Part shown: positions 35,360-44,418 of the stretch, in pieces
Layout: every line of letters starts with the position of its first letter
How positions within the stretch are numbered: position 1 is the stretch's first letter
DNA from: Qipengyuania xiapuensis
Lineage (GTDB): Bacteria > Pseudomonadota > Alphaproteobacteria > Sphingomonadales > Sphingomonadaceae
Direction of reading: 5' to 3'
NCBI RefSeq assembly: GCF_019711395.1
Contig: NZ_JAIGNL010000001.1
Span: 682,001-746,000 of the forward strand
Length of the DNA stretch: 64,000 bases
The notes under the pieces: model-generated
The model's database searches: none
What the model was told of the DNA's origin: nothing
What the model saw: only the letters and a program-made list of their open reading frames with translations
Position numbers and translations under genes: made by a program

Positions 35360-35974
35360 TCAAAGCGCGCCTTCGCTGCCGGTGTACATGACTTCGCCGA
35401 CCGTTCCGTCGCGATAGGCAAGGCAGCGCCATGGAGCTTCGGCTCCATCGACATTGACGAAGATCGCGATCGCGGCTTCGCTTTCCTCGATCCGGTTGGT
35501 GCCGATCACGCGCGCCCCGGTCGTGCTTGCGACCTTGTCCGCACAGCGCGTCTCGAGGCTGTTAGCGCCGCGAATGGGGATCTCTCGCGGAGCCTCCGCC
35601 TGCACCGGACTTGCGACCGGGCCGTTCTCTCCCATGCCGACATTGGCATCGCCCATCGGCACGCTGACAAGGCGCACACCCTCGACATTGCCAACGATGT
35701 TTCCGTTCAGTGCCTCGGCCGAAGCTTCGCTGGGACAACCGACGAGTACAGCGCTGTCGTCGAGATAGTTGGAGGTTGCAGCGCTCTCGCCGAGGTTCCG
35801 GCAGGGATCGCCTGCATTGGGATAGCCCTCACCGAAGGGCGCGAGGCTCTCGGGAATGGAAACCAGAGTTTCTGCCGATGCATCCTCCCCTGCAGCATCA
35901 TCTTCTGCCGGAGAGCCGCCACAAGCGGCGAGGGCGAGCGCCGAAGCGCCCGCCATGATTGCCTGAAATCGCAT
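35360..35974 (-). CDS. Lipoprotein with C-terminal Cys-pair domain, unknown function
   Basis: This 204-residue lipoprotein has lipobox LALAACGG. An acidic linker is followed by GDPCRNLGESAATSNYLDDS and VLVGCPSE, and then a C-terminal domain with ETRCADKVASTTGARVIGTN, a WRCLAYRDGTVGEV motif and four spaced cysteines. The Cys-x(n)-W-x-C-DGxV pattern is reminiscent of the repeated module in the neighbouring 261-residue protein. Second gene of the operon. Confidence 0.75.
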   Translation of the reverse strand: MRFQAIMAGASALALAACGGSPAEDDAAGEDASAETLVSIPESLAPFGEGYPNAGDPCRNLGESAATSNYLDDSAVLVGCPSEASAEALNGNIVGNVEGVRLVSVPMGDANVGMGENGPVASPVQAEAPREIPIRGANSLETRCADKVASTTGARVIGTNRIEESEAAIAIFVNVDGAEAPWRCLAYRDGTVGEVMYTGSEGAL

Positions 35975-35989
35975 CCGTGTTCTCCTCTA

Positions 35990-36775
35990 TCAGCGGCAGT
36001 TGGGATGCTGGCCGATATCGCGGATATCGTAGAAGCGACCGTCGGCGATCGTCACCTGCACACACTGGCGGGACTCGCGCCGCCATTGAATCGAGTAGCG
36101 CGTGTTGCCGCTGGTGAAATTGTCGACCTGGCGGAAACCGCGACGTTCGAGCTGGCTCATGCCGCCTGCCGCGCGTGCACCCTGCAAGTCCTTGAACTGC
36201 GCGACCTGGCGATAGCCGCCATGACCATGATGGTGCCGCAGGTTCGCATTCCGCTCGTTCACGCCCGCGCTGTAGCCGTTCGAATAGGCATCGGAGCGAT
36301 CGTAGTTGTGATAGGCGGCATTGTGCAGGCCGTCCTGATAGCCGCGTTCGTAATGCGCCTCGTCGTTGCGGTTGTCGTGATGCCTGTTGTCGTCATGGTG
36401 GTGAGACTTGTGACTCAGCAGTGCGCCCAGGATTGCTGCACCGGCAACTGCGGCAACCGCTGCTCCGGCATTGCCCTTGTGATGGCCGCAATCCTGATCG
36501 CTGGCATCGTTGATCGTCATGACGCGTCCGTCATAGACCTCGACATTGACGCAATCGTCGTCGCCTTCGTCCCACCAGTAGCTGTAGACGTAGCCACTAT
36601 CGTTCTTGTGGGTCGAGACATGGGCGAAGCCGCGCTCGCGCAGCTGGCTTTCCGCGTCACGCCCATAGGAGCCGTTGATGTAGGTGAGTTCGCTGGCCTT
36701 TTCGGCCAGAACCGGAACGGCAGCCATGGCGGCGAGTGCGGTTCCGGCGACAAGATGTTTCAGTCCGACGGTCAT
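35990..36775 (-). CDS. Exported protein with duplicated domain, glycine zipper and His-rich region
   Basis: This 261-residue protein has a signal peptide (MTVGLKHLVAGTALAAMAAV). Two related 54-residue modules lie at residues 43-96 and 207-260. Both follow SQL-x3-RGF-x2-V, an aromatic strand, Cys, DGR, I-x-D and a terminal Cys. Between them come GNAGAAVAAVAGAAILGALL (about 101-120), which is glycine/alanine zipper-like, and a very His/Asp-rich stretch (122-190), which could bind metal. It is the first gene of the exported-protein operon. No named family was recognised. Confidence 0.75.
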   Translation of the reverse strand: MTVGLKHLVAGTALAAMAAVPVLAEKASELTYINGSYGRDAESQLRERGFAHVSTHKNDSGYVYSYWWDEGDDDCVNVEVYDGRVMTINDASDQDCGHHKGNAGAAVAAVAGAAILGALLSHKSHHHDDNRHHDNRNDEAHYERGYQDGLHNAAYHNYDRSDAYSNGYSAGVNERNANLRHHHGHGGYRQVAQFKDLQGARAAGGMSQLERRGFRQVDNFTSGNTRYSIQWRRESRQCVQVTIADGRFYDIRDIGQHPNCR

Positions 36776-36956
36776 TCAAGTCCTCCTTCTCACCTCCGGA
36801 ATGAAGGCGCTCTGCGTGAATTTCGAATCGACCCGAACGTTTTGTATTTTCGGCCAAGGTATCACCGAAAATGGCGAGATTATGGCATTGGGGTCCCGGC
36901 TGAACTTCCCGAGATTTCCGATATTTAATTCAGCTAGTCAGTCTGGAGGGTTATCC

Positions 36957-37061
36957 ATGCATTTCGATTTGGCTCATGCCGCCGTCAGCGCAGTTGTTAT
37001 CGGCATCCTCGTCTTCCTGTTGCGGGACAAGGGGGAGGCTGGTGCCGGGAAATCGAGATGA
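36957..37061 (+). CDS. Micro-protein with one membrane helix (34 residues)
   Basis: A GGAGGG ribosome-binding site (36945-36950) sits six bases before ATG at 36957. The product has an acidic start, one hydrophobic helix (AHAAVSAVVIGILVFLL) and a basic/acidic tail ending AGAGKSR. Its TGA overlaps the next start (ATGA). The good ribosome-binding site, hydrophobic helix and coupling support expression, but no family can be assigned. Confidence 0.55.
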   Translation: MHFDLAHAAVSAVVIGILVFLLRDKGEAGAGKSR

Positions 37062-37135
37062 ACTGGCGGATTTTCTTCGCGGTCTTCGTGGCGATGTTCC
37101 TCATCAACCTAGTCTGGCCTTACGACACGCCCTAA
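37058..37135 (+). CDS. Micro-protein with one membrane helix (25 residues)
   Basis: This ORF starts in the stop codon of the 34-residue ORF and encodes MNWRIFFAVFVAMFLINLVW followed by five residues (PYDTP). The N-terminus is basic and the helix fills most of the protein. It is too short for standard ORF callers. A strong bidirectional terminator at 37163 sits 28 bases later, which marks the end of a real transcript. Confidence 0.5.
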   Translation: MNWRIFFAVFVAMFLINLVWPYDTP

Positions 37136-37162
37136 CCGGGCGCGCCTTGCGGGCACGAAAAA

Positions 37163-37193
37163 GGGCCGCCGGATCGCTCCGGCGGCCCCTTTC
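37163..37193. terminator. Bidirectional rho-independent terminator
   Basis: GGGCCGCCGGA (37163-37173) pairs with TCCGGCGGCCC (37178-37188) around TCGC, followed by CTTTCG on the plus strand. A run of five A's in front gives CCCTTTTT on the minus strand. It serves the micro-protein pair and the convergent gene at 37211. Confidence 0.85.
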
Positions 37194-37210
37194 GTTTCAG
37201 GTCTGGACGA

Positions 37211-37516
37211 TCAGCCCTGGCGTTCGCCGGTCAGTGCCATGTCGCCGAATGCGCCGGCGTTGACGGTGCCGGTCAGCTGGTCGCCATTGACGGTAGCCTT
37301 GCAGTTGAGCGTCATCGGCATCGGCACGGTCATGTCCATCGCCCAGGTCAGCTCGTCGCCGTTGATCTTGCCGTCCTTGACGTCCATCGAACCCATGCCG
37401 CCGGCCATCGAACCGGTGAAGGTGTGGCCATCGTCACCCGGAACGACAGTGAAGGTGCCCTTCTGGTCGCCCATCGGGCTCTTGACGACGGTGTCATAAG
37501 TACCGGCTACGGACAT
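37211..37516 (-). CDS. Small cytoplasmic beta-rich protein, unknown function
   Basis: This 101-residue protein has no signal peptide. It starts MSVAGTYDTVVKSPMGDQKG and runs as alternating strands with HTFTGSMAGGMGSMDVKDG and CKATVNGDQLTGTVNAGAFG, like a small calycin-type barrel. No family can be named with confidence. It ends at the bidirectional terminator. Confidence 0.65.
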   Translation of the reverse strand: MSVAGTYDTVVKSPMGDQKGTFTVVPGDDGHTFTGSMAGGMGSMDVKDGKINGDELTWAMDMTVPMPMTLNCKATVNGDQLTGTVNAGAFGDMALTGERQG

Positions 37517-37625
37517 GCGTATTCTCCTAAATTGCGGCGGTCTCTGGGGGAGCGGACCGCTATGGCTCTGCGCGCTTGTTTACACGTGTGTCAGTTAGGT
37601 TCAACCACAACTGGCAGGCGGAGCG

Positions 37626-37658
37626 AAAGAGGACGGCGGCGCGCCTGCCGCCCTCTTT
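37626..37658 (-). terminator. Putative terminator after the M16 peptidase
   Basis: AAAGAGG (37626-37632) pairs with CCTCTTT (37652-37658) and GCGGC (37636-37640) with GCCGC (37647-37651), with a bulge ACG. On the minus strand the hairpin ends CCTCTTT. There is no extended U-run, so confidence is moderate. Confidence 0.45.
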
Positions 37659-37677
37659 CTGATCGGTAGCCTCGGAC

Positions 37678-40536
37678 TTATTCGTCGCTCGGCAGTTCGC
37701 GGACTTCGATCGGCAGGCCGAGCGGTTCGAGCTGGCTCATCACCTGCTCTGCATCGCCGACCACCAGCCAGATGAAGTCGTCCTCGTTAAGTGCCGCGCG
37801 TGCAGCGGCATCGAGGCTGTCGGTCGTCTGGGCCTGGTACTTCTCGACCAGCGTCTCGTAATAGTCGTCACTGCGGCCGTAGAGCGCATTGCTCTGCAGC
37901 GCGCTGAGGACCGCGCCCGAGGTTTCGAAGCGGCCCGGCAGTTCGCCGATTTCCGAGGCGACATTGCGCGCGAGCTCTTCCGACGTCACGCCGCGGGTCG
38001 AGAGGAACTCGGAAATCTCGCGGCGAACTTCGGCGAGCGAGTCCCCGGTCCGGTCGGCCTGCACGCCGCCCGCGGTGAAGTAGACCACCGCGTTCTCGAA
38101 GGTCTGCGCACCGCCGCGGTAGCCGTAGCTCCAGCCCTTGGTCTCGCGCAGGTTCATGTTGAGACGTGCGAGGAAGTTGCCGCCCAGCGAGTTGTTCGCG
38201 TTGGTGAAGTCGATGTAATCCGCGTCACGCGCATCGAGCGGCGTCAGCTGCGCCCCGACGATGTAGCTCTGCGGTGAATTCGGGCGGTTGTAGAGGATGA
38301 TGCGATTGCCTTCGGTCGCCTGCGCGGCAGACGCGAATGTCTTCGTACCCTTGGCTGCTTCCGGCGCACTCCAGTCACCGAACACGGCGTTCAGCGAATC
38401 GACCACATCGGCAAGCGGCTGGTCGGAAACGACGAAGACTTCGCCATTGTCGGGCCGGATCCAGCGATCCTTGAAGGCGTAGAGGTCGGCGCGGGTGATC
38501 GACTGGACGCTCTCCACCGTGCTCGTACCGCCATAGGGGCTGGACTCGCCGAAGATCTCGGCTGGCATGGCGCGGAAAGCGATGCCGTTGGGCGACTTCA
38601 TCTGCTGGCGGATGCCGGTGATCGTCTGCGTGCGCACACGTTCCAGATCGGCTTCGTTGAAGGCCGGGTTGCGGATGATGTCGCTCAGCAGTTCGAGCGA
38701 GGGCGTGAGGTTCGCCGACAGCGCCGACAGGGTGAAGGTCGAACGGTCGGATCCACCGCCGGTCGAGATCGTCAGGCCCAGCTTCTCGCGCTCTTCGGCG
38801 ATCTGCTGGCTGGTCATGCCCGCCGTGCCTTCGTCGAAGAGGTTGAGGGTCAGGTCTTCCAGACCGCGCATGCCTGCAGGGTCTGCGGCACTACCGGCGT
38901 TGAACGACATGGTGACATAAGTCGCCGGGACCGCATCGCGCTGGGCGTAGGTCACGGCCATGCCGTTGGCGAGCGTGGCGCGCTGGATGTCAGGGAAGTC
39001 GAGCGTCGCGATGGTGTCGATCGGCGGGGCCGGACGCACCTCGGTGACGGTGATTTCTTCGGCTTCGCGATCACGCTCCGAGGCGTTGTCCGCGCCGCCG
39101 ACGGATGCGGCCTCCTCGTAGTCGCTGTCGCGCTCGCCCGGTTCGAGGACAAGGGTGAAGGCGGGGCGCGTCATCCAGCGCTCCATAGCCGACTTCACGT
39201 CTGCCGCAGTGAGCGTGGCCAGCGTGTCAAACTGCTTCTTGTAGAAGCCCGGATCGTCGGCGAGCACTTCGCCGCGGGCCAGCGTCACGGCCTTGCCGCC
39301 AAAGCCGCCGACCTGTTCGAGGCCGCGGATCGTTCCGGCGAGGTCGTTGGTCGCTGCGCGGCGAACTTCGTCCTCGGTCGGACCTTCGGCAATGTATTCG
39401 GCGATCAACTCGTCGAGGCGGCTTTCGAGCACTTCAAGCTCCACGCCCGGCTTGAGCGTGGCGTTGACCAGCAGGATGCCGACGCGCTGGAAGTCGAAGT
39501 TGCCTGCGCCGACGCTCACGGCGAGCTGCTCGTCGCGCACGAGGATTTCGTCGAGGCGGCTCGAGGCGAGGCCGCCGAAGACGCTTGCGCCCACGTTGAG
39601 TGCGGTCAGTTCCTCGCTGGTGATGCCAGGGACTGCCCAGTACTTTGTGATCGTCGTCGCGGCGACATTGTCGCGCATCACGCTGCGCTTGTCTTCGGTG
39701 AGGACGGGGATCGCCGCCTCAGCCGGATTATTGACCGGGCCGCGGTTGATCGGGCCGAACCATTTTTCCATCAGCGGGCGCGCTTCGGCGGCCGAGATGT
39801 CGCCCGCGAGCACGACAGTGGCGTTGTTCGGGCCATACTTGTCGCGGAACCAGCTGCGCACATCGTCCATCGAGGCGCTGTCGAGGTCGGCCATCGAGCC
39901 GATCACCGAGTGGCCATAGGGGTGGCCTTCGGGGAACATGTTCTCGAGGATCTCATAGAAGACGAGGCCGCCCGGCTGGTTGTCGCCCTGGCGCTTTTCG
40001 TTCTGCACGACGCCGCGCTGGTTATCGAGCTTCTCCTGCGTCACTGCGCCGAGAAGGTATCCCATGCGGTCGCTTTCCAGCCACAGCGCGCGTTCGAGCG
40101 CGGGGCGCGGAACGGTCTGGAAGTAGTTGGTACGGTCGAAGTTGGTCGTGCCGTTGTAATCGGTCGCGCCCATTTCCTGCAGGTACTGGAAGTAGTCGTT
40201 CGGGGCATTTTCCGATCCGTTGAACATGAGGTGTTCGAACAGGTGGGCAAAGCCGGTCTTGCCTTCGGGTTCGTCCTTGGAGCCGACATTGTACCACACG
40301 GCGACGCCGACGATCGGGGCCTTGCGGTCTTCGTGGACGATCACGTCGAGCCCGTTGGCGAGAGTGAACTTCTCATAAGGGATCGCGACTTCATCGACCA
40401 GCTCGGTCAGGCTGGCGACTTCGGCAGCGGCCGGTGCCTCGATGGCAGCATCTGCGCTGGCGACCGGTGCGTCGGAATAAGACGAGCACGCCGATACGGC
40501 GAGGGCGATGATACTGGTCGAAATCAGACGCTTCAT
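37678..40536 (-). CDS. M16-family metallopeptidase, two fused modules, lipoprotein-like
   Basis: This 952-residue zinc peptidase has two M16 units fused. The N-terminal unit holds the inverted zinc motif HLFEH in FAHLFEHLMF (about residue 95) and is catalytic; the C-terminal unit lacks an HxxEH and is presumably the substrate-closing half. The signal sequence ends in a lipobox VSACS (about residue 17), suggesting an outer-membrane anchor. The start at 40536 (MKRLISTSI) is chosen by GGAG at usual distance, rather than 40551. It is followed by the acylase-family gene, which is upstream on the same strand. Confidence 0.93.
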   Translation of the reverse strand: MKRLISTSIIALAVSACSSYSDAPVASADAAIEAPAAAEVASLTELVDEVAIPYEKFTLANGLDVIVHEDRKAPIVGVAVWYNVGSKDEPEGKTGFAHLFEHLMFNGSENAPNDYFQYLQEMGATDYNGTTNFDRTNYFQTVPRPALERALWLESDRMGYLLGAVTQEKLDNQRGVVQNEKRQGDNQPGGLVFYEILENMFPEGHPYGHSVIGSMADLDSASMDDVRSWFRDKYGPNNATVVLAGDISAAEARPLMEKWFGPINRGPVNNPAEAAIPVLTEDKRSVMRDNVAATTITKYWAVPGITSEELTALNVGASVFGGLASSRLDEILVRDEQLAVSVGAGNFDFQRVGILLVNATLKPGVELEVLESRLDELIAEYIAEGPTEDEVRRAATNDLAGTIRGLEQVGGFGGKAVTLARGEVLADDPGFYKKQFDTLATLTAADVKSAMERWMTRPAFTLVLEPGERDSDYEEAASVGGADNASERDREAEEITVTEVRPAPPIDTIATLDFPDIQRATLANGMAVTYAQRDAVPATYVTMSFNAGSAADPAGMRGLEDLTLNLFDEGTAGMTSQQIAEEREKLGLTISTGGGSDRSTFTLSALSANLTPSLELLSDIIRNPAFNEADLERVRTQTITGIRQQMKSPNGIAFRAMPAEIFGESSPYGGTSTVESVQSITRADLYAFKDRWIRPDNGEVFVVSDQPLADVVDSLNAVFGDWSAPEAAKGTKTFASAAQATEGNRIILYNRPNSPQSYIVGAQLTPLDARDADYIDFTNANNSLGGNFLARLNMNLRETKGWSYGYRGGAQTFENAVVYFTAGGVQADRTGDSLAEVRREISEFLSTRGVTSEELARNVASEIGELPGRFETSGAVLSALQSNALYGRSDDYYETLVEKYQAQTTDSLDAAARAALNEDDFIWLVVGDAEQVMSQLEPLGLPIEVRELPSDE

Positions 40537-40577
40537 TTTGCTTTTCTCCAAGACAAATCTGTGCGGGGTCTAGGCGG

Positions 40578-42782
40578 TTACGGCGTGTGCGTCACCCTCT
40601 TCCGGCTGACGGCATGGGCGAGGACATCCTCGCGCCAGAAATGCACCGGCTTCAATCGGTGCTGGACGAACAGCTGCATCTGGTCGTCGTAATGCGGGGA
40701 ATCAGGCCGCGTGGTCGCCGCTCCGAACGGTTGGATCGACTGCGAGGTGACGCGTTCTCCGGGGTCCCACTCCACCCACTGGATGAAGCTGTCGCCATGG
40801 CGAAGCGCGAGCCGCCCGTCCTCGTTCACGTCCCACAGGGTCGAGGCGCGCAGCGTGTCGGACCCGCCATCGAGCGGGAGATCGACCTCGCCCTGCCTCA
40901 GGCGCAGCAGCTCGCTCATCGGCGGGTCGATCCGGCCGAAGTGGGTTTCGAGATGCGCGGTGTGTTTCGCCAGCTCCTCGCGGACGTCGGGGCACGGCTT
41001 GTTCTGATAGGAGCAGGACATGTACTCGCGGATCATCAGGAGCGCGAGCGCATCGGCCCGGCCTTCGCTGTCGGCGGTGAAATCCCATTCCATCAGCATG
41101 TCGCGCGCTTCTGCAAGGCGCGCCTCGTCCGACAGGTCGAGTGCCTCGAGATCGCTCCAGAGCTGCGCGACGTAGCCGTCACGCTCATAGCCGGTATCAT
41201 ACTTGATGCGCTTCAGGTTCTCGCGGTCGAGCAGCTGCGCGTCGCTCAGGAGCTTCCATGCGCGGCGCGATCGATTGGTCTGCTTGAGTTCCACGCCGAG
41301 TTCGGGTGCGAATTCTTCGGGCGACAGGTCGCTGCCGGGCCCAGCGGCGGTATAGGGCGCATTGTTCGCATTATAGAGCCAGCCCGAGGGCGGGTTCACG
41401 TAACGCGGCAATTCCTCGTAATCGACCGGGCCGTTCCAGAGCAGGTCCGGGTCGCTTCCATCGAGTACGCTGCGCCAGTTCGGCCCTTCCGGCCGGTCGG
41501 GAATGGCAGCGTTGTAGACATAGGCAATGTTGCCCGCCTTGTCGGCATAGATGAAATTGGTGGAGGGTATGTCCATCCGGGCAAGGATGCTTTCCCATTC
41601 CTCGAGACTCTGCGCCTTGTTGAGCCGGTAATAGGCGTCGAGCTGGCCGATATTGTCGATACCGCCATAGCGGAAGGCGAAATGGCCGTTCTCGTTGGCG
41701 ATCACCGGGCCGTGGACGCTGCGATGAATGTCGCGGCGGATCGGCAGGACGACCGGTCCGATGCGAACCGGCAGCGTGACCGTGCGAATTTCGAGGTCGC
41801 GCCACTCGCCGCCGAAGCGGTAGCGCGTGCCGGTCTCGTCCATCTCGAGCTGGTACACATCGACCATGTCGGGGGTGTTGACCGTGTTGGTCCAGCCGAG
41901 GTCGCGGTTGTGGCCGAGGAAGGGGAAGGGCGAGCCGGGGAAGTTCGCTCCGGCATAGTGCCAGCCTTCCTCGCTTTCGACGACCAACTCGTACCAGGCG
42001 ACACCGCCGCGCAGCGGCTGGTGGCTGTTCGAGATGAGCGTGGTCGGGCCGCCCGACTTCTCGGGTGCGACGGCAAAGGCATTCGATCCGTTGTGCGCGC
42101 CGTCGGGTCCGAACGGCGAATAGGCGACGTCTTCGCCCTCCTGCTGGTCGCCAGCGCGCAGCGGGCGCGAACCTTCGCGCGGGAAGCCGGGAATGTCGGG
42201 GCCGAACTCACGCCGCAGATCTTCACCCTGCACGAGCGGCTGGATGACATTGTTGAGGCCGAAGAAGAACGGCTGGCGCAGTGCGAAACCCGCCGCGACA
42301 TCCTTGCCGTCGATCGGGAAGAGGTTGGCCAGCTTTATTTCTTCCGGGTTCTGGCGTGCATAGTCATTCATGCCGGTGGCATAGGCTTCGAACAGCGCGC
42401 GGGTGTCTTCGGGCAGCTGCGGATAGTGCCGCTCTGCCGTGCCACGCGCATCGAGCAGGTGGTAGACGTAGTCGATCGCTGCGCCCTCCTCGCCCGCAAT
42501 CGCGCCGTAGCGCCCGCGGGCCATGGCCAGTACGTCCTGCAGCGTGGCGAAATCGTCTTCTGCATGGGCGATGGCGACACCGTAGGCGACGTCGCGATCG
42601 CGCTCCCCGTAGATATGCGGCACGCCGTAATCGTCGCGGATGATCTCGGCGGAATAACTTTCTGTCGTGAGCGCAACCTGGTCACGTTTGGCCCAGAAGG
42701 GTTCCCAGCTCGCCAATGCGACGAAACCGACCAGCACGACCACGAACAGGGCGAACAGGATTCGCCCGAACCACTTCCGCAT
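40578..42782 (-). CDS. Penicillin acylase-family hydrolase (Ntn amidase)
   Basis: This 734-residue protein has an N-terminal membrane helix (about residues 8-25). The autoprocessing site lies within PDGAHNGSNAFAV, where Ser233 would become the N-terminal nucleophile of the beta subunit. Upstream residues match the alpha subunit with DDYGVPHIYGERDRDVAYG. Members cleave beta-lactams or acyl-homoserine lactones; the actual acyl substrate is unknown. It precedes the M16 gene on the same strand by 41 bases, so they may share a transcript. Confidence 0.9.
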   Translation of the reverse strand: MRKWFGRILFALFVVVLVGFVALASWEPFWAKRDQVALTTESYSAEIIRDDYGVPHIYGERDRDVAYGVAIAHAEDDFATLQDVLAMARGRYGAIAGEEGAAIDYVYHLLDARGTAERHYPQLPEDTRALFEAYATGMNDYARQNPEEIKLANLFPIDGKDVAAGFALRQPFFFGLNNVIQPLVQGEDLRREFGPDIPGFPREGSRPLRAGDQQEGEDVAYSPFGPDGAHNGSNAFAVAPEKSGGPTTLISNSHQPLRGGVAWYELVVESEEGWHYAGANFPGSPFPFLGHNRDLGWTNTVNTPDMVDVYQLEMDETGTRYRFGGEWRDLEIRTVTLPVRIGPVVLPIRRDIHRSVHGPVIANENGHFAFRYGGIDNIGQLDAYYRLNKAQSLEEWESILARMDIPSTNFIYADKAGNIAYVYNAAIPDRPEGPNWRSVLDGSDPDLLWNGPVDYEELPRYVNPPSGWLYNANNAPYTAAGPGSDLSPEEFAPELGVELKQTNRSRRAWKLLSDAQLLDRENLKRIKYDTGYERDGYVAQLWSDLEALDLSDEARLAEARDMLMEWDFTADSEGRADALALLMIREYMSCSYQNKPCPDVREELAKHTAHLETHFGRIDPPMSELLRLRQGEVDLPLDGGSDTLRASTLWDVNEDGRLALRHGDSFIQWVEWDPGERVTSQSIQPFGAATTRPDSPHYDDQMQLFVQHRLKPVHFWREDVLAHAVSRKRVTHTP

Positions 42783-42896
42783 AGAATTCAGTCCTCTCTT
42801 GGAGCCTGCCTAGCGAGCGAAGGCCGGACTCGCAATCGTACTGGGCAAAACGATGGTTAGCGCCCTTCCGCCTTCCGGATTCGGCCCGCTAGCCAC

Positions 42897-44351
42897 ATGC
42901 GCGTGACAGCGCAGATCACCATCGGCCACGAGACGTCCGGAAAGCCGGTCGAATTCGACATCGAGGAACTCCTCGCCACCCGCTTGCTCGTGCAGGGCAA
43001 TTCGGGAAGCGGTAAGTCGCACCTGCTGCGCCGCCTGCTCGAAGAGAGCGCGGGCATGGTCCAGCAGGTCGTGATCGACCCCGAAGGCGATTTCCCCTCT
43101 CTGGCCGAGGAATTCGGTCATGTCGTGATCGACGGCTCGGCCTATTCGCCGGGCGAGATCGAGGCGCTAGCCCGCCGTATCCGCGAACACCGCGCCAGCG
43201 TCGTGCTTGATCTCGACGGGCTGGAAGTCGAGCAGCAGATCCGCTGCGCCGCGCAGTTCCTGACCGCGCTGTTCGATGCCCCGCGCGAGCACTGGTATCC
43301 CGCGCTGGTGGTGGTCGACGAGGCGCAGATGTTCGCTCCTGCCGCTGCAGGAGAGATGGCCGAGGACACGCGTCGCATGACGCTTTCGGCGATGACCAAC
43401 CTCATGTGCCGCGGCCGCAAGCGCGGGCTTGCAGGCATCGTCGCCACGCAGCGGCTTGCGAAGCTCGCCAAGAACGTTGCGGCAGAGGCCTCGAACTTCC
43501 TCATGGGCCGCACCTTCCTCGACATCGACATGGTACGCGCTGCCGACCTGCTCGGCATGGAGCGGCGGCAGGCTGAACGCATTCGGGAGCTGGAACGCGG
43601 GCACTTCCTTGCGCTGGGCCCCGCGATCACGCGCCTGCCAATCGCCTGCAAGATCGGCCCGGTGAAGACCGGCCACCAGGCGCGCAGCGAAGGGCTGATG
43701 GCGCTGCCCGATACGGCGCCCGAGGACATGGCCGACCTGCTGACGCGCGATCTTGCCGCCGACGTGGCAACGCCGACGCCTCCGCCAGCTCCCCCGCCTG
43801 CGCCGCGCATGGACGAGATGGAAGACAGCATCGCCCATGCCGAGGAACGGCAAGTCGAAGCGCCCGCGGAGCCGGTCGACACCTCGAGCGTCGCAAACCG
43901 GATCGCGGAGCTGATTGCAGAGCTCGCCGCCGAGGAAGGCATCGCCTTCCAGTCGGCCTCGGCCCAGTACCAGACCTTCCTGACGCGGTGCCGCCGTGAG
44001 CGCTTGATCGGTCCCATGCCCGACATGCATGCCTTCCGGCGCAAGTTCGCGATTGCCGCCGCCGGCCTCGACGCGCTGGAGGATGACATGCAGGCGCGCA
44101 TCATGCAGCTGGCATCGATGGTCGATGAAGACCTGCTTGGTCCCTTCCTCGTCATCGCCAAGGCTGCGCATGCCGGCGAGACGCAGGTCGACGAGAACGA
44201 ACTGGCCCGCGCTTATGGCACCAGCTCGCCGGGGCGCATCCGCCGCCTGCTCGACCACCTCGAAAAGCAGGGCCTGATCGTCGTCCGCGAGGACTTCGGC
44301 GGCGCAAGGACGGTCATGGTGCCCGGGCTCGAAGGCGTGGGCGCAGGCTAG
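42897..44351 (+). CDS. HerA-like ATPase, second copy (ATP-binding protein with DUF87 type core)
   Basis: This 484-residue ATPase has Walker A QGNSGSGKSHLLRRLLEES (about residues 33-51) and the core block VVVDEAQMFAPAAAG that carries Walker B. It also has LMCRGRKRGLAGIVATQRLA, typical of HerA/FtsK-like proteins. The C-terminus contains a Pro-rich linker and a short winged-helix-like end (DHLEKQGLIVVRED). It is different in architecture from the HerA-like gene at 10385 (no N-terminal tail here). A NurA partner is not seen. Confidence 0.8.
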   Translation: MRVTAQITIGHETSGKPVEFDIEELLATRLLVQGNSGSGKSHLLRRLLEESAGMVQQVVIDPEGDFPSLAEEFGHVVIDGSAYSPGEIEALARRIREHRASVVLDLDGLEVEQQIRCAAQFLTALFDAPREHWYPALVVVDEAQMFAPAAAGEMAEDTRRMTLSAMTNLMCRGRKRGLAGIVATQRLAKLAKNVAAEASNFLMGRTFLDIDMVRAADLLGMERRQAERIRELERGHFLALGPAITRLPIACKIGPVKTGHQARSEGLMALPDTAPEDMADLLTRDLAADVATPTPPPAPPPAPRMDEMEDSIAHAEERQVEAPAEPVDTSSVANRIAELIAELAAEEGIAFQSASAQYQTFLTRCRRERLIGPMPDMHAFRRKFAIAAAGLDALEDDMQARIMQLASMVDEDLLGPFLVIAKAAHAGETQVDENELARAYGTSSPGRIRRLLDHLEKQGLIVVREDFGGARTVMVPGLEGVGAG

Positions 44352-44418
44352 GCCGACCCTTGACCGGAGGCGCGAATTCCTCCCTTTGGGGCGCGAATTC
44401 GAGAGAGGACAATCCTGC

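Noticed and set aside
40587-42860. Open frame of 757 codons antisense to the penicillin-acylase gene
   Set aside because: The sense gene has the Ser233 processing site and family blocks; the antisense product has no recognisable features.
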